Source of the DNA: Hydractinia symbiolongicarpus
Lineage: Eukaryota; Cnidaria; Hydrozoa; Anthoathecata; Hydractiniidae
DNA: 64,000 nucleotides
Assembly (NCBI RefSeq): GCF_029227915.1
Contig: NC_079888.1
Coordinates: 3,545,001 to 3,609,000, forward strand
Direction: 5' to 3'
The notes beneath the pieces were generated by a model. The model did no database searches. It was not told the DNA's origin and worked only from the letters and a program-made list of their open reading frames with translations. The stretch's first letter is position 1; every line of letters starts with the position of its first letter. Shown here one piece after another: positions 1-8,583 of the stretch. The translations under genes were made by a program, and so were the position numbers.

Positions 1-51
1 AACAGAAGGAGATAATCGATATGCTGTACGAAAGTGTCGTGGACCTATGCC

Positions 52-210
52 ATGACTGGGCGCAAATTCCTGGGCATTACGAGCCCCAGTACCAAGCTGG
101 ATACCAATGTGATGAAGATGATCGCGTACTTCAGATCAGGTAGAGGTTCAAGAGAGATGGCGGTAGCAAAGGGCTGGATACCTGCCTCCATAGTACCAAA
201 GCCTAAGTAA
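52..210 (+). CDS. Small basic ORF, unknown (possibly the tail of an upstream gene)
   Basis: A 52-residue ATG-started frame ends in TAA just before the ATPase gene. It is basic at its C-terminus (ending VPKPK) and overlaps a second open frame (3-142) in another phase, so one of the two is probably the remnant of a gene entering from the left. No family is recognised. Confidence 0.25.
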   Translation: MTGRKFLGITSPSTKLDTNVMKMIAYFRSGRGSREMAVAKGWIPASIVPKPK

Positions 211-260
211 GCGCGCTACAGGGTTCATGTGTACCCCAGGCACACATGAAGATGAAATAA

Positions 261-769
261 ATGGCTCTTGGAATTGTCAAGGAGCCGCGTACGGCAATCT
301 TCACAAGGCCGACCTCATGTTGCGAGACTCAGCGGGCACTGGACTTGCTTGAGAATGAGTACAAGGGTCACTTTTACAATATAGTGATACTCTGTCCAAC
401 GATCCGCTGGAACAGGACTTACTTGGAGAGAGCCTCACTGAAGCAAGATGACTATGTGTTCTTGATTGACCCCAAAGACCAGTTGTTTGAGTGGATAAGC
501 AAATTATCAGAGCTTCTGGTGGGGGAAGATACTCTCTTTATCGTTGATGATATGATAGCTGACAAAAGCCTCGACAAGCGTCGACAACCGCTCCTTGAGC
601 TTGCTATCAGTGATCGTATAAGCATAGCTTGTGGCTCTCGACGCAAAGCTACACAGCTCTCCCAAAGAATCTCCGTCACCAGAAAAAACAGCTTTTCGTA
701 TGGTACCCGAGTGATCGCTCCGATATGAGAATGATCGATGAGGAAACGAACCAGATAGTTGAGTGGTAG
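261..769 (+). pseudogene. A32/FtsK-like genome-packaging ATPase, frameshifted and with degenerate P-loop
   Basis: In the virus family this enzyme would pump genome DNA into the capsid. The frame opens with a strand-loop segment at residues 11-23 whose P-loop reads FTRPTSCCET, so the glycines and lysine of a GxxGxGKT Walker A are lost. The Walker B region is clear at residues 91-97 (TLFIVDD). After roughly base 620 the coding signal moves to another phase, where a QSY-containing sensor-like segment and an acidic C-terminus run to a TAG at 767-769. The frame itself stops earlier at 728. Loss of the P-loop plus a frameshift argue for a dead gene. Length of about 170 codons is short for the family. 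Assignment is motif-based. Confidence 0.65.
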
Positions 770-918
770 TTGATCAAAGCTCAGCTGATCAAATCAAAGC
801 ATGCGTGCTTGTATGTGAGATTGGAACACCCCAGGACCTTGAAAATTTTGGAGTGAGCCCCGTCCTTGCATAGACGAGCCCTAGATCCAAAGAATTACAA
901 GTAGATATATCTCTTGTA

Positions 919-1667
919 ATGGTTGATTATTTCGAAGGAAAACAAGTCCGATCTTTTTTTGTTCAGCAAGGTCAGTGCATCGTAGCCTCCGATGTTTGGA
1001 GAGCCGCGGGCTATAAGCGGGAGGTGGCAGTAAGAGCCCTCCAGAGACTTGTTCCTGTCAAGTGAAAAATACGGCTTGGCGACGCAATTACTGATCTCCA
1101 AGGTGTGGACAGATCTGTCCACACCCAACCAAACACAGTTTTACTGATGGAACCGGGCGTTTATTGCTTCCTCCTGAGGTGTAGCAGACCTGAAGCAGAC
1201 TCATTCCTGGGGTGGGTTGTGGAGGGGGTGCTACCCAGGAAAATGCGAAAGCTTGCCTCAACCATCGAAGAAAAAAATATGGCCCTAGCGCTCCTTAATG
1301 ATGATCTCGAAGACAGAGAACGCCAGCTCGAATTACAGAGTCAAGAAAATGCGAGACTCCGTGAAAGGTATGCCACATGTCCAAGATCCTGGGAAGGACA
1401 ACGTTATTATGATATACCGCAACATACCACACAGGACGATGACGAGTATCACCACCTCCCATACTACGGCGCTCGCGTACAAAGGTGTGCTATTCTCAAG
1501 AAAAGGAGATGGTTCAAGGATCACTACCCTGAGTCGGAGGAGCTCGTAGTCATGCCTTTAATAGATTCAAAGAGGGAGGGCATGTGGAGCGATACATATG
1601 CCACTTCCGGCCTATTGACCTTATTCAAGACGACTTGTACGATTTAGGTAGGTGTCACAGCGCTTGA
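919..1667 (+). pseudogene. BRO-N domain protein, broken by an in-frame TGA and a frameshift
   Basis: BRO (baculovirus repeated ORF) proteins are DNA-binding proteins of many large DNA viruses and related transposons. The start ATG at 919 opens the first half of a BRO-N fold (VWRAAGYKREVAVRAL). A TGA lies in frame at 1063-1065, after which the same phase continues into the second half (EPGVYCFLLRCSRPEA, then a coiled coil with ERQLELQSQENARLRERY). A C-terminal basic segment (CAILKKRRWFKDHYP) follows. From about 1550 the coding signal shifts phase and ends at a TGA at 1665-1667, beyond the 1647 stop of the first phase. The domain order N-BRO, coiled coil, C-terminal basic domain is typical of the family. 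Confidence 0.65.
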
Positions 1668-1775
1668 GGACTAAGTCACAGTTTTTGTAGTTCCTACGAG
1701 CAACAAAAACACGCCTGATAATGATGCTTGACCACTTCAGCTTTATGTTAAAAGGTAGTTAAATGTCAATGAAAA

Positions 1776-2316
1776 ATGGAAGAATATGTACAAAGCCAAC
1801 AACTTAGAAACATTTACGACATTCGGGTGCCCGTGCTAGATGCTGCATTAAGGCGGAGTCAACTATTGGTTATTGTTCGCAGTGTTTGGAGAATTTTAGA
1901 TTTCGAATGGGGCCATGCTATGAAGGCTTTGAATATCCAGATGATGACGAACTTCTAGAGAGATCAGCATCTGGTGAAAAGCCGTGGGCAACAATCTCGA
2001 CGGAATATATAGATGAGAATCTCGAAGACGAATTTCTCTAGGTTCTTATTGAAGACCAGGGTCTGAATATTGTTTCCGCCGAAGTGAACAAGCGGGGCTT
2101 GCTCTGCTACGAGGTCATTAGGAATAAGGAATTGAGGCTCTCGGATCTCGCAGACTCTATAGAGGACAGAGCATTGGTTGACATCATCGACCTTGATAGT
2201 GAGGCAAATGTTATCAAGGAAATCGTCTATGGCTACCCATTCTTCACCCTTCATATGATTATACGCCCCTTTATCAATTGAATGATGAATCCGACGATGA
2301 TGAGGATTATGATTAA
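1776..2316 (+). pseudogene. Unknown acidic protein of the virus-like element, multiply broken
   Basis: No family recognised. Coding character runs through three phases. An opening segment from ATG 1776 is followed, after a shift near 1915, by an acidic region (YEGFEYPDDDELLERS). An in-frame TAG lies at 2039-2041, and a long stretch with alternating charged residues (ELRLSDLADSIEDRALVD) follows. A last shift near 2225 leads to a very acidic tail (NDESDDDEDYD) ending at TAA 2314-2316. The acidic tail and position between BRO and capsid genes are the only clues. Function unknown. Confidence 0.4.
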
Positions 2317-2544
2317 AGGGTTGCTCGGGTAGGTATTAACGTGAACCACAGGTTCACGCTAACTACCACAAACAAACAACAAATTTACCATTGTTTTCCA
2401 TGCTCGGGAGGTACTTTAACATCCTCTGGTGTTAGCATGAGTTCTTCAGAGACAAAGCTTCGCTCGGGTGCCCCTGCGGAGCCGCTAGGCGATCCATCAG
2501 TCAAAAAGTACAGGAGACGGGTACCAGTCACAATATGATCGAGT

Positions 2545-2841
2545 TTATAAGTTTTTTGCTCCACCAAACGCCTGTTGCGTGTCTTTTAGAATCTCCATGC
2601 TCTTCTCCGCAGATACAAGTAGAGGTTTCTCATCCTGCTTTTCCTCACCTTGCGGCAGCTTCTGCAGAGCCGCTAGGTGAACTTGTATACCGCAAAACGA
2701 AAGAATGCAAGGGATCCAAGAATGAAAGTCAGCTCGCCATCTTGTTGTTGCTTGGAAGGTATATAGTAGTCGGAGAGTTTCGAAGCTTTTTGGATCGTCG
2801 CGATATAGTACTCTCTCATGCCTTCATCAAGCTCTTTAAGA
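2545..2841 (-). pseudogene. Unknown helical protein frame downstream of the capsid fragment
   Basis: On the minus strand, just after the capsid-like frame, coding character passes into another phase (GMREYYIATIQKASKLSDYY) and later shifts again. It ends with a charged helical stretch (SAEKSMEILKDTQQAFGGA) before a TAA. It may be a separate small structural protein or the mutated continuation of the capsid gene. No family is recognised. Confidence 0.35.
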
Positions 2842-3265
2842 CTTTCGCCTGCTTGACGCTTAAGGTCTCGTTGGCATTAGGGTTAATGTCTTCTAGAATC
2901 AAGTTGTTCTCACGGTCAATTTTTGGCAGCCACAAGTCCCTATATACTGCGAGTATATTGAAATCGCTGATGTTCTGAACTTCGTGGCCGTTCTGGTTAA
3001 TGCGAAGGTTCTGCACCAGGGCCTTGCCGATGTTGCTGACAATGGTGCGTTTGGTGCTGTTGCCAGTAAATTCCAGGTCAAAGAGGAGTATGAGAGAGCC
3101 GGGGAAAATTACATCATTCTGTCCCATGTTTGGAACATCGACATACAAATCTTCGTTCTGATTGATCGTACTGGGGACATGGGAGACTTTGACACGGTGC
3201 TGCTTGCCTTTCATCGCTAGCATAGTCTTTAGTTCCTTGTGTGGATCTAGCTTGGTTCCGTACAT
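2816..3265 (-). pseudogene. Major-capsid-like protein, N-terminal portion only
   Basis: A 149-residue frame starts at ATG 3265. It carries a linker-plus-strand pattern I associate with the first jelly roll of double-jelly-roll major capsid proteins of Polinton-like elements: a V-P-G/F-P-G turn before alternating strands (VIFPGSLILLFDLEFTG), then IGKALVQNLRINQNGHEV, a D-F-x-I strand and the YRDLWLPK segment at about residue 110. Double-jelly-roll capsids usually have several hundred residues, so most of the protein is missing or in other phases. Capsid identity is inference from this pattern. The frame ends in a coding-like segment of another phase, so a deletion or frameshift truncates it. 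Confidence 0.5.
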
Positions 3266-3294
3266 TTATTAATAGGTTGTAGAGGGTTGAATTA

Positions 3295-4538
3295 ATGCCT
3301 GGTAATCCAATATATAAAGAAGACGACATTACGACGGAGGGGGATATTGACCACGAGGACAAGGAGTTTAATAGGGCTCAAGACTTGAGTCAGAAGGCTA
3401 TGCCAGGGCCTAGCACAACGCTCGAAGAGCAGGGCCAATTCAGCTCAGCGGGAAATACCATGACAAAGCAGAGGTGGAATCTGCTCAAATAAAGGGTTGA
3501 CGATCTTCACAAACGTCTCAGCAATAGGTTAAAACAACAGCCCATCGCTAAAATGTACGACATGTTTGAACTGAAGGAAGGGAAGCTTCTTTTCGATGGA
3601 AAAGTGATCACGAATAAGGATGGTTGGATACGAAAGGTGATAGCTAGGGATCATCTAATAGCCATGGTTTTTACAGAGTATACAACACCAATCAAGCCCC
3701 GTCGAGATAAAATCTTCGAAGAAGCGGCTCAAAAACTCAGGGGCGAGTATAACCATATCGAGGATAAGGGTGATGACACCGAAGTGTTGCCGCTACTCAA
3801 TGACACGGAGAGCTTTATCACTTCCTTTGACGGCGATATCACAGAGAGTAAAAGAAGAGGGCTCAACGTCGAAATTTAAACGCTAAGGGGTAACCTCAAG
3901 GACTTGAAAAGCAAGATGATCTTATACAATATTGAGATCAACAAAGCAGAAGTCGAGATCAAACGTCTTGAGGCAAAGAAAGTCTGGCCCGGTGTATCTG
4001 AGGAACAGCAAAAAAATTGGGATAAAGGCATTGCCAAAGCGAAAGAAGATCTACAACGACTGCGAAAAGATCTAAAGGAAGCCGCACAAGAAGCGCACGG
4101 TTTACTTTCATCTCAGAGCCAACTTTCACACATCAAGGAGACCTTGATGAAGATTGCTGGAGAGGATACATCCCTACGGGAAAAGCTTAAGATCCTCTTC
4201 AAGGAACAAGGCTTAATTATCAACTGTGGGCTTGCTGATCTCTACGTTGGTGCTTGCGCTTACGGGATGAAGTGCAGGGGCGGGTGCTGCAGCAGGAGGC
4301 AGTGCCAAGAAAGGTTTTGTGCGGAAACAGCTTGAAAGACTCGGGCGCTTCTTGAAGTATCTAGCAGGCAAGGCAGGTGCAGCTCTTCCTGGCATCATTG
4401 GCAGCGTGGTGTCGTTCTTTTTCGAGAGCGAGAGTCGGCGAATTTGCGGCACAGCACTTGAACATGGCCATGGCTGCTACTGTGGGTATTGTCGTTACGT
4501 ATGTGGGTAAGAGGAGGAGTAAGGGTGGAAAGAATTGA
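3295..4538 (+). pseudogene. Coiled-coil protein with hydrophobic C-terminus, two in-frame stops and two frameshifts
   Basis: One phase can be followed from ATG 3295 through TAA 3490-3492 and TAA 3877-3879 to about 4230. It has an acidic, Ser/Pro-rich start, a globular stretch (KMYDMFELKEGKLLFDGK) and a long charged coiled coil (IEINKAEVEIKRLEAKK; GIAKAKEDLQRLRKDLKEA). The signal then shifts phase to a glycine/alanine-rich hydrophobic region (GAALPGIIGSVVSFFF). It shifts again to a last membrane-like helix (AATVGIVVTYVG) with a lysine-rich tail ending at TGA 4536-4538. The architecture suggests a virion membrane-associated or tail-anchored structural protein; function is not known to me. Confidence 0.5.
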
Positions 4539-4571
4539 TGAGTGTTTAATTTGTTGATCAACAGATTAAAC

Positions 4572-5129
4572 TTACTTCAGCCAAACATACGCGAGGATCA
4601 GTCCTACCCCTACCGTAACCAGTGCGGCCTTGGTATCATCGTGTCTCTCAGACGCATACGTCAGACGCATGGATTCCTTTCCAAGGTGGAGGGTGGCACC
4701 CTCCCCTTTTCGCCTCACAATTTCTTGCTGTTTCATCGGAACTGTGCTCCGTGTTGCTGACTCACGGTTCACCTGCTTAGCGTTAATCTGCGGATTAACA
4801 CCAATCGAGAAATACTCTTTGCTGATGAGTATCTTGTTTGTAAAATTCACGAGATTCCCTATATGAAGACTCGTGTCGCTAGGGATCATGAAGACTCCAT
4901 GCGCCACCGAGAAATCGACTTTGAGCCGCGCGTACTTCAGCACATTTTGGAGTCGCCTTACTTCCTCACCCGTGTCACTAGGCCGGAGGATCAGATCCTC
5001 AAAAGTCGTCAAGGAAAGGCGCTGCGCATCGATCGAACTACCTTAATTGCCGATGATGTTGAACCTAGCGTTAGCTTGGCGTGAGATCTGGAGAGGTTTC
5101 GAGAATCCATCGACTCTATGAATCTTCAT
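4572..5129 (-). pseudogene. Tail-anchored putative virion protein with one in-frame TAA
   Basis: The minus-strand frame starts at ATG 5129 (MKIHRVDGFSKPLQISRQ) and is interrupted by a TAA at 5045-5043. It then runs open for 146 codons. It ends in a single membrane helix (AALVTVGVGLILAYVWLK) at the extreme C-terminus, so it would be tail-anchored. It converges with the plus-strand coiled-coil gene. Apart from the one stop, the reading frame is clean, which makes it one of the better preserved genes in the block. No family name can be given from sequence alone. Confidence 0.5.
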
Positions 5130-5202
5130 CGAAATAGGTCGAGCCGCTATTGGGGTAGTCTTTGCGAAAATATTGCTAGCTACTAAAGAGGGTCTCGTTT
5201 CT

Positions 5203-5676
5203 CTACTCGCTCTTGGTGGTACTTACCCCGAATTCACGTGCTAATTGCAGGAATTTTTTCAAGTTAAAGGGGTTGCTGAGACGGCGGAATCTATCAGAAC
5301 CCGATAGAGAAATGTCGAGATCTTGGAGGGTTTTGCAAATCTGGAAGTACACGTGGAAACGGTAAACGGAGCGAACAAGAGGTAGGGATGTGGTTAGATG
5401 CTGCATAGAAATGCCGAAAGCTGAAGTTGCGCAGTGTGTAGTATAATTGAGCTGAGTTGACCAGAGACTGAAAGGGTGGCTTTGCCATGTTTTCAATACC
5501 GCCTCAGAGTGGAACTCGTAGTCGACGAAGAAGTTGGGGAATTTCACCTTGAATGAGGACCCCTTCGCGTCAATAACGATGTACTGCGTTGAGAGATCAT
5601 CTCCCTTGAGTCTCTCGAGATATCACCCATGCGCAGGGGCATACTTTACCTTCGGGTTATACGAGTAAATGATCAT
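5203..5676 (-). pseudogene. Putative minor structural protein with an in-frame TGA
   Basis: A 158-codon frame starts at ATG 5676 (MIIYSYNPKVKYAP) and is interrupted by TGA at 5625-5623. It continues with KVKFPNFFVDYEFHSEAV and later VYFQICKTLQDLDISLSG, ending with FNLKKFLQLAREFGVS. The mixture of strands and a helical end and its position beside the other structural genes suggest a minor capsid or penton-type role, but this is inference. It is divergently arranged with the gene starting at 5693. Confidence 0.4.
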
Positions 5677-5692
5677 CTTTTCTTAAAGAAAC

Positions 5693-6283
5693 ATGAAGCA
5701 ACTGTACATTGCGAGCTCCACGATATTCAAACCTCATCTAGGGGAGGACACGAGGATCGCTTTAAAATCGATCAGTATCCGCCCTAGGTGGGTGAGCCTC
5801 TTCACTAAGAGCGAAATCAACATCCATAAGGCGGGGTCTAAGTTGATGAAAGTCTGTGATTTGGAAGTCCTCATCTCGATTGCGCCGGGTTTGTATAGAA
5901 TCGAGGATCTCGCGACAATAGTCAACAGTCAAGCGGGAGGAAGGATCAATCTTTTCGTACTCAGGGACGGAATCTGTAGACTTAGGGTTAACAAAGGGTA
6001 CAGTGTGGTAATCGATCAACCACTGCAGGACAATATGGGACGGGCCTTTGATAATATTGTAATATTTACCGCAGGTGAGTAGGACAGCATCTACAAGACT
6101 GACGTTCTGGATCTGGATTATTCTCTTTTGAATGGTGAGAAATCCAATGTACTAGCCCTGCTTTCTATGAAAGAGCTAAACGTTTGTGGAGATATAGTGA
6201 CACGGAGTTTCGACACTCCTGTATACCTCCCCCTTAAAGGTTCAACAGACAGGTTAAAGTTCATGCTCATCAACGGGTATTAA
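5693..6283 (+). pseudogene. Putative virion protein, 197 codons with an in-frame TAG
   Basis: The frame from ATG 5693 carries strand-rich sequence (IALKSISIRPRWVSLF; LRVNKGYSVVIDQPLQDN) up to a TAG at 6080-6082. It continues in the same phase (VLALLSMKELNVCGDIV, then VYLPLKGSTDRLKFMLIN) to TAA 6281-6283. The uninterrupted phase on both sides of a single stop suggests a recent point change. The beta-rich composition fits a fibre or minor capsid component; no family is recognised. It shares a short divergent promoter region with the minus-strand gene ending at 5676. Confidence 0.45.
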
Positions 6284-6322
6284 TACGAAAAGAACCCTTT
6301 CGTGGGAACTTGCTTATAGAAT

Positions 6323-6934
6323 ATGACTAACATTGCAAAGCTTTACCCGCCCTTACCTTCTGCACCTGCGAAAGACAGGCAGGAGGATACTTCACAACAC
6401 TACAGGCTCGGAAAAATTGAAGAAGTGGAAGAATACTTGCGAGCCGAGATTAAAGAGTGGGACAAGCTCGCTAAAAAGTTCAAGATGCATAGGACCTGGG
6501 TGAGGTTCTGCGACCACGGTTTATTGAGTATCAGAATCATCACAACTGGTGTTGGAATAGGGGCATTGGCTTCGGTTCTTGGAGCTCCCCTCTGTATTGC
6601 CATGAGCGGTATCACTATCGCCGTAGTTCCGGGACAAGCGGGTCTACGGAACGCTGGGAAGAGGCTAGGCGCTAAGAGCAAGAAGCACGAGGGCATCAAA
6701 CTATTGGCGGAGACTAAGTTAAACTCTATCGTTGACTTGATAAGTAGAGCTGTAGAGAATGGTGTCATCAGCGACTACGAGTTCAACCTAATCATGCAAG
6801 AGAAGCAAACATATATGGTATTGAAGGAGCAAGCCCGACAACGAACGCGCAAAATCGTGAACTCTATCAATAAAAAAACTTCAATTTGCGCAGTATGTCA
6901 GCGGTACTTAGACGAACCACCTGCTTTTTCATAG
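6323..6934 (+). CDS. Intact 203-residue protein with two hydrophobic segments
   Basis: This is one of the few open genes of the block. The N-terminal third is proline-rich and then coiled coil (YRLGKIEEVEEYLRAEIKEW). Residues about 70-110 form two hydrophobic stretches (IRIITTGVGIGALASVLGAP and CIAMSGITIAVVPG). A charged helical region follows (HEGIKLLAETKLNSIVDLIS). The last 35 residues are compositionally different and could result from a late frameshift. The layout (soluble helix, membrane hairpin, soluble helix) suggests a membrane-remodelling or virion-envelope-type role; this is inference. No known family can be named. Confidence 0.5.
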   Translation: MTNIAKLYPPLPSAPAKDRQEDTSQHYRLGKIEEVEEYLRAEIKEWDKLAKKFKMHRTWVRFCDHGLLSIRIITTGVGIGALASVLGAPLCIAMSGITIAVVPGQAGLRNAGKRLGAKSKKHEGIKLLAETKLNSIVDLISRAVENGVISDYEFNLIMQEKQTYMVLKEQARQRTRKIVNSINKKTSICAVCQRYLDEPPAFS

Positions 6935-6957
6935 GTCTAGTGTGTTTTGTCAACATA

Positions 6958-7236
6958 TTAGACGATTTCGAGTACTTCTCCGGTATCATAGTTGATGATA
7001 AGGCCACAGTCATGTACGACACGTTGCTGCTTTTTGGAGAGCTGTATCGAGTATTGCTCAAGATTTTTCTGGCACGCGATCCTGACGCAAGGTTCGCAAT
7101 AAGGACCGTCTGTTTGTGTCGAAACGGACTTGTAGTTGACCTTTCGGTTCGCTTCGAGAAGAAGACCTCTATTCATAGTTAAGTAGTTACGGTCCTTTAG
7201 TGCTTTCGCTTCTTTTTTCAGCGCGGGAACGTTCAT
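6958..7236 (-). CDS. Intact 92-residue protein with SAP-like start and a Cys-x2-Cys pair
   Basis: The frame starts at ATG 7236 with a short helix-extended-helix pattern (MNVPALKKEAKAL..RNY..M....LL) resembling a SAP DNA-binding motif. It then has GPYCEPCVRIACQK (possible metal site) and a C-terminal strand pair. It converges with the 203-residue gene. SAP-like small proteins occur in many DNA viruses and elements, but the assignment rests on one short motif. No lesions are visible. Confidence 0.4.
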   Translation of the reverse strand: MNVPALKKEAKALKDRNYLTMNRGLLLEANRKVNYKSVSTQTDGPYCEPCVRIACQKNLEQYSIQLSKKQQRVVHDCGLIINYDTGEVLEIV

Positions 7237-7283
7237 GTTTTGTTTCTATGTTGAGGTACAACATAGAACCTTGACAAGCCACT

Positions 7284-7889
7284 TACAATATGGTGAAACT
7301 CTCGTCGTCATCAGAGTCACTGGAGTAGCAAGTGCGGTATCCTTCGATGTTTTTATATTTGCACTCTTCCAAGTAAGTCGTAGTAGTTGCGCCCTTGCCT
7401 GTAGATACTCGCTAGTTTCACGATGGCCTTACACTTGCAGCTTTTTTGGGGTATCTTCTTCTTGTGGATTTTTGTTCTGATCTCACCATCCCACATCTTG
7501 AGCTTGGTGTTGAGGTACCGCCCTTTTTTCACGCTGGTGTTGGTGAAGCAAACTCCCTCCAAGGATCCCACCCTATCCAAGATCTCTTCATATTTCTCCA
7601 ACCACTCGAGATAGCTGGCCAGGTCAAATGACATAGTAAGCGCGGAGCCTTCGCTGTATTGAGAGACACCTTTGGAGCGTATCTTTTCAGGAGTCAGTAT
7701 CAATAACGATCCTAGGTTTCCGTCTTGGTCCTGATAGCCAATCACGAAGCGCTCATCCTTGCCCTTGTTTGCTGGTATAGAGTCGCTCAGTACAAGGTTT
7801 TCAATGTTCACTTCTTGGATTTTTAGTAGGTTCAAATTGGTGTAAAAGTCTTCAGATTTAACAGTTTTATCTCCGAAATTCAATAACAT
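7284..7889 (-). pseudogene. Conserved-looking soluble protein with acidic tail, one late frameshift
   Basis: A 178-codon frame from ATG 7889 reads NFGDKTVKSEDFYTNLNLLK, then DERFVIGYQDQDGNLGSLLI and a C-terminal KAIVKLASIYRQGRNYYD. Near 7380 the coding signal changes phase and leads to a tail with SSDSDDDESFTIL before TAA 7286-7284, whereas the first phase stops at 7353. A compact beta-rich body followed by an acidic tail with an aromatic residue near the end resembles single-stranded-DNA-binding proteins of DNA viruses and phages, but that is only an analogy. Family unknown. Confidence 0.45.
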
Positions 7890-7910
7890 TTTTATTTTGA
7901 AGATAAAACT

Positions 7911-8153
7911 TCAACCAGAGTTTTTTTCTATATCGTTGCGCAATTCTTGAAACCTATTCTTATTCATTTTTACACTCACAAGTACTATTATCCTCCACGT
8001 ACCGCTCGAACCTCGACTCAAGGTCATTTGCCTCTCCACTTCTTGTAGCAAAGCAAAATCCAAGAGGGGTAGAGTAAAACTAATACCGGCGATTAAAATC
8101 ATATTTGCTGCATCTCCGACTATATCACCTAGTTTTGAATTAGTATAACACAT
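7911..8153 (-). CDS. Small ORF with one membrane-like segment, uncertain
   Basis: The 80-residue frame has a hydrophobic stretch (DAANMILIAGISFTLPLL) near its N-terminus. An alternative phase downstream of about 8035 reads as a charged helix (EANDLESRFERYVEDN), so a frameshift is likely in the middle. It may be another small membrane protein of the element. Evidence is weak. Confidence 0.3.
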   Translation of the reverse strand: MCYTNSKLGDIVGDAANMILIAGISFTLPLLDFALLQEVERQMTLSRGSSGTWRIIVLVSVKMNKNRFQELRNDIEKNSG

Positions 8154-8184
8154 TTACTATATACTCATTCAAAAATATTTTTTA

Positions 8185-8541
8185 TCATTTATTCAAGCTT
8201 TCACGAGAACCTCCAGGGGAACACGTCCTGGGATCTGAAATGTTCTGGGACATACTTGAGCAGCGAGCGCACATTTCCAGCGTCTTGAACCGATCCAGAA
8301 CATGCTTAAGCAGCCATGGGTACTCTTGAACCGCCCCGGTACACATCTCTTGAGTCTTGAAATGGTCTTTAACATTCCCGAGCATCTGGGGTTCCTCTTT
8401 AACGACCACGGCACAAATTCTCGGGGTCTTGATAAGATCCGGAACATATCTGAACATCGCAGGATCCTTTTCAACTACCCTGGTACAAATTTTCTGTACC
8501 TTGATAAGATCGCGAGTTAGATTCTCACGATGTCGGCTCAT
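8185..8541 (-). pseudogene. DUF4116-like tandem-repeat protein, frameshifted in repeat 4
   Basis: After ATG 8541 the protein consists of 24-residue repeats (72 bp each) with a K-x-x-x-x-C ... V-x-x-x-P-x-x-x-x-x-V-x-D pattern: LIKVQKICTRVVEKDPAMF, then LIKTPRICAVVVKEEPQML, HFKTQEMCTGAVQEYPWLL and RFKTLEMCAR. This matches the DUF4116 repeat architecture seen in some giant viruses and protists (established family, assignment by eye). In the fourth repeat the pattern continues in another phase (LLKYVPEHF), so a frameshift truncates the array. Function of DUF4116 is unknown. Its place at the edge of the virus-like block suggests it is cargo of the element. Confidence 0.55.
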
Positions 8542-8583
8542 GTTTTTTCATATTATTGTCGGCTCATTTTTTTTCATATTATT
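8531..8583. repeat. 26-bp tandem duplication at the start of the DUF4116-like gene
   Basis: Two copies of a TGTCGGCTCA-T-rich-CATATTAT unit lie head to tail with a period of 26. The first contains the start codon context of the DUF4116-like gene on the minus strand, so the duplication copies the start region. Confidence 0.7.

Noticed and set aside
2341-2538. Plus-strand 65-codon frame and its minus-strand mirror at 2385-2567
   Set aside because: Both lie in the degenerate region beyond the capsid fragment. Neither shows consistent coding character, and each is a shadow of the other.
6886-7182. Plus-strand 98-codon frame
   Set aside because: It is opposite the better-supported 92-residue minus-strand gene with a SAP-like start and Cys pair.
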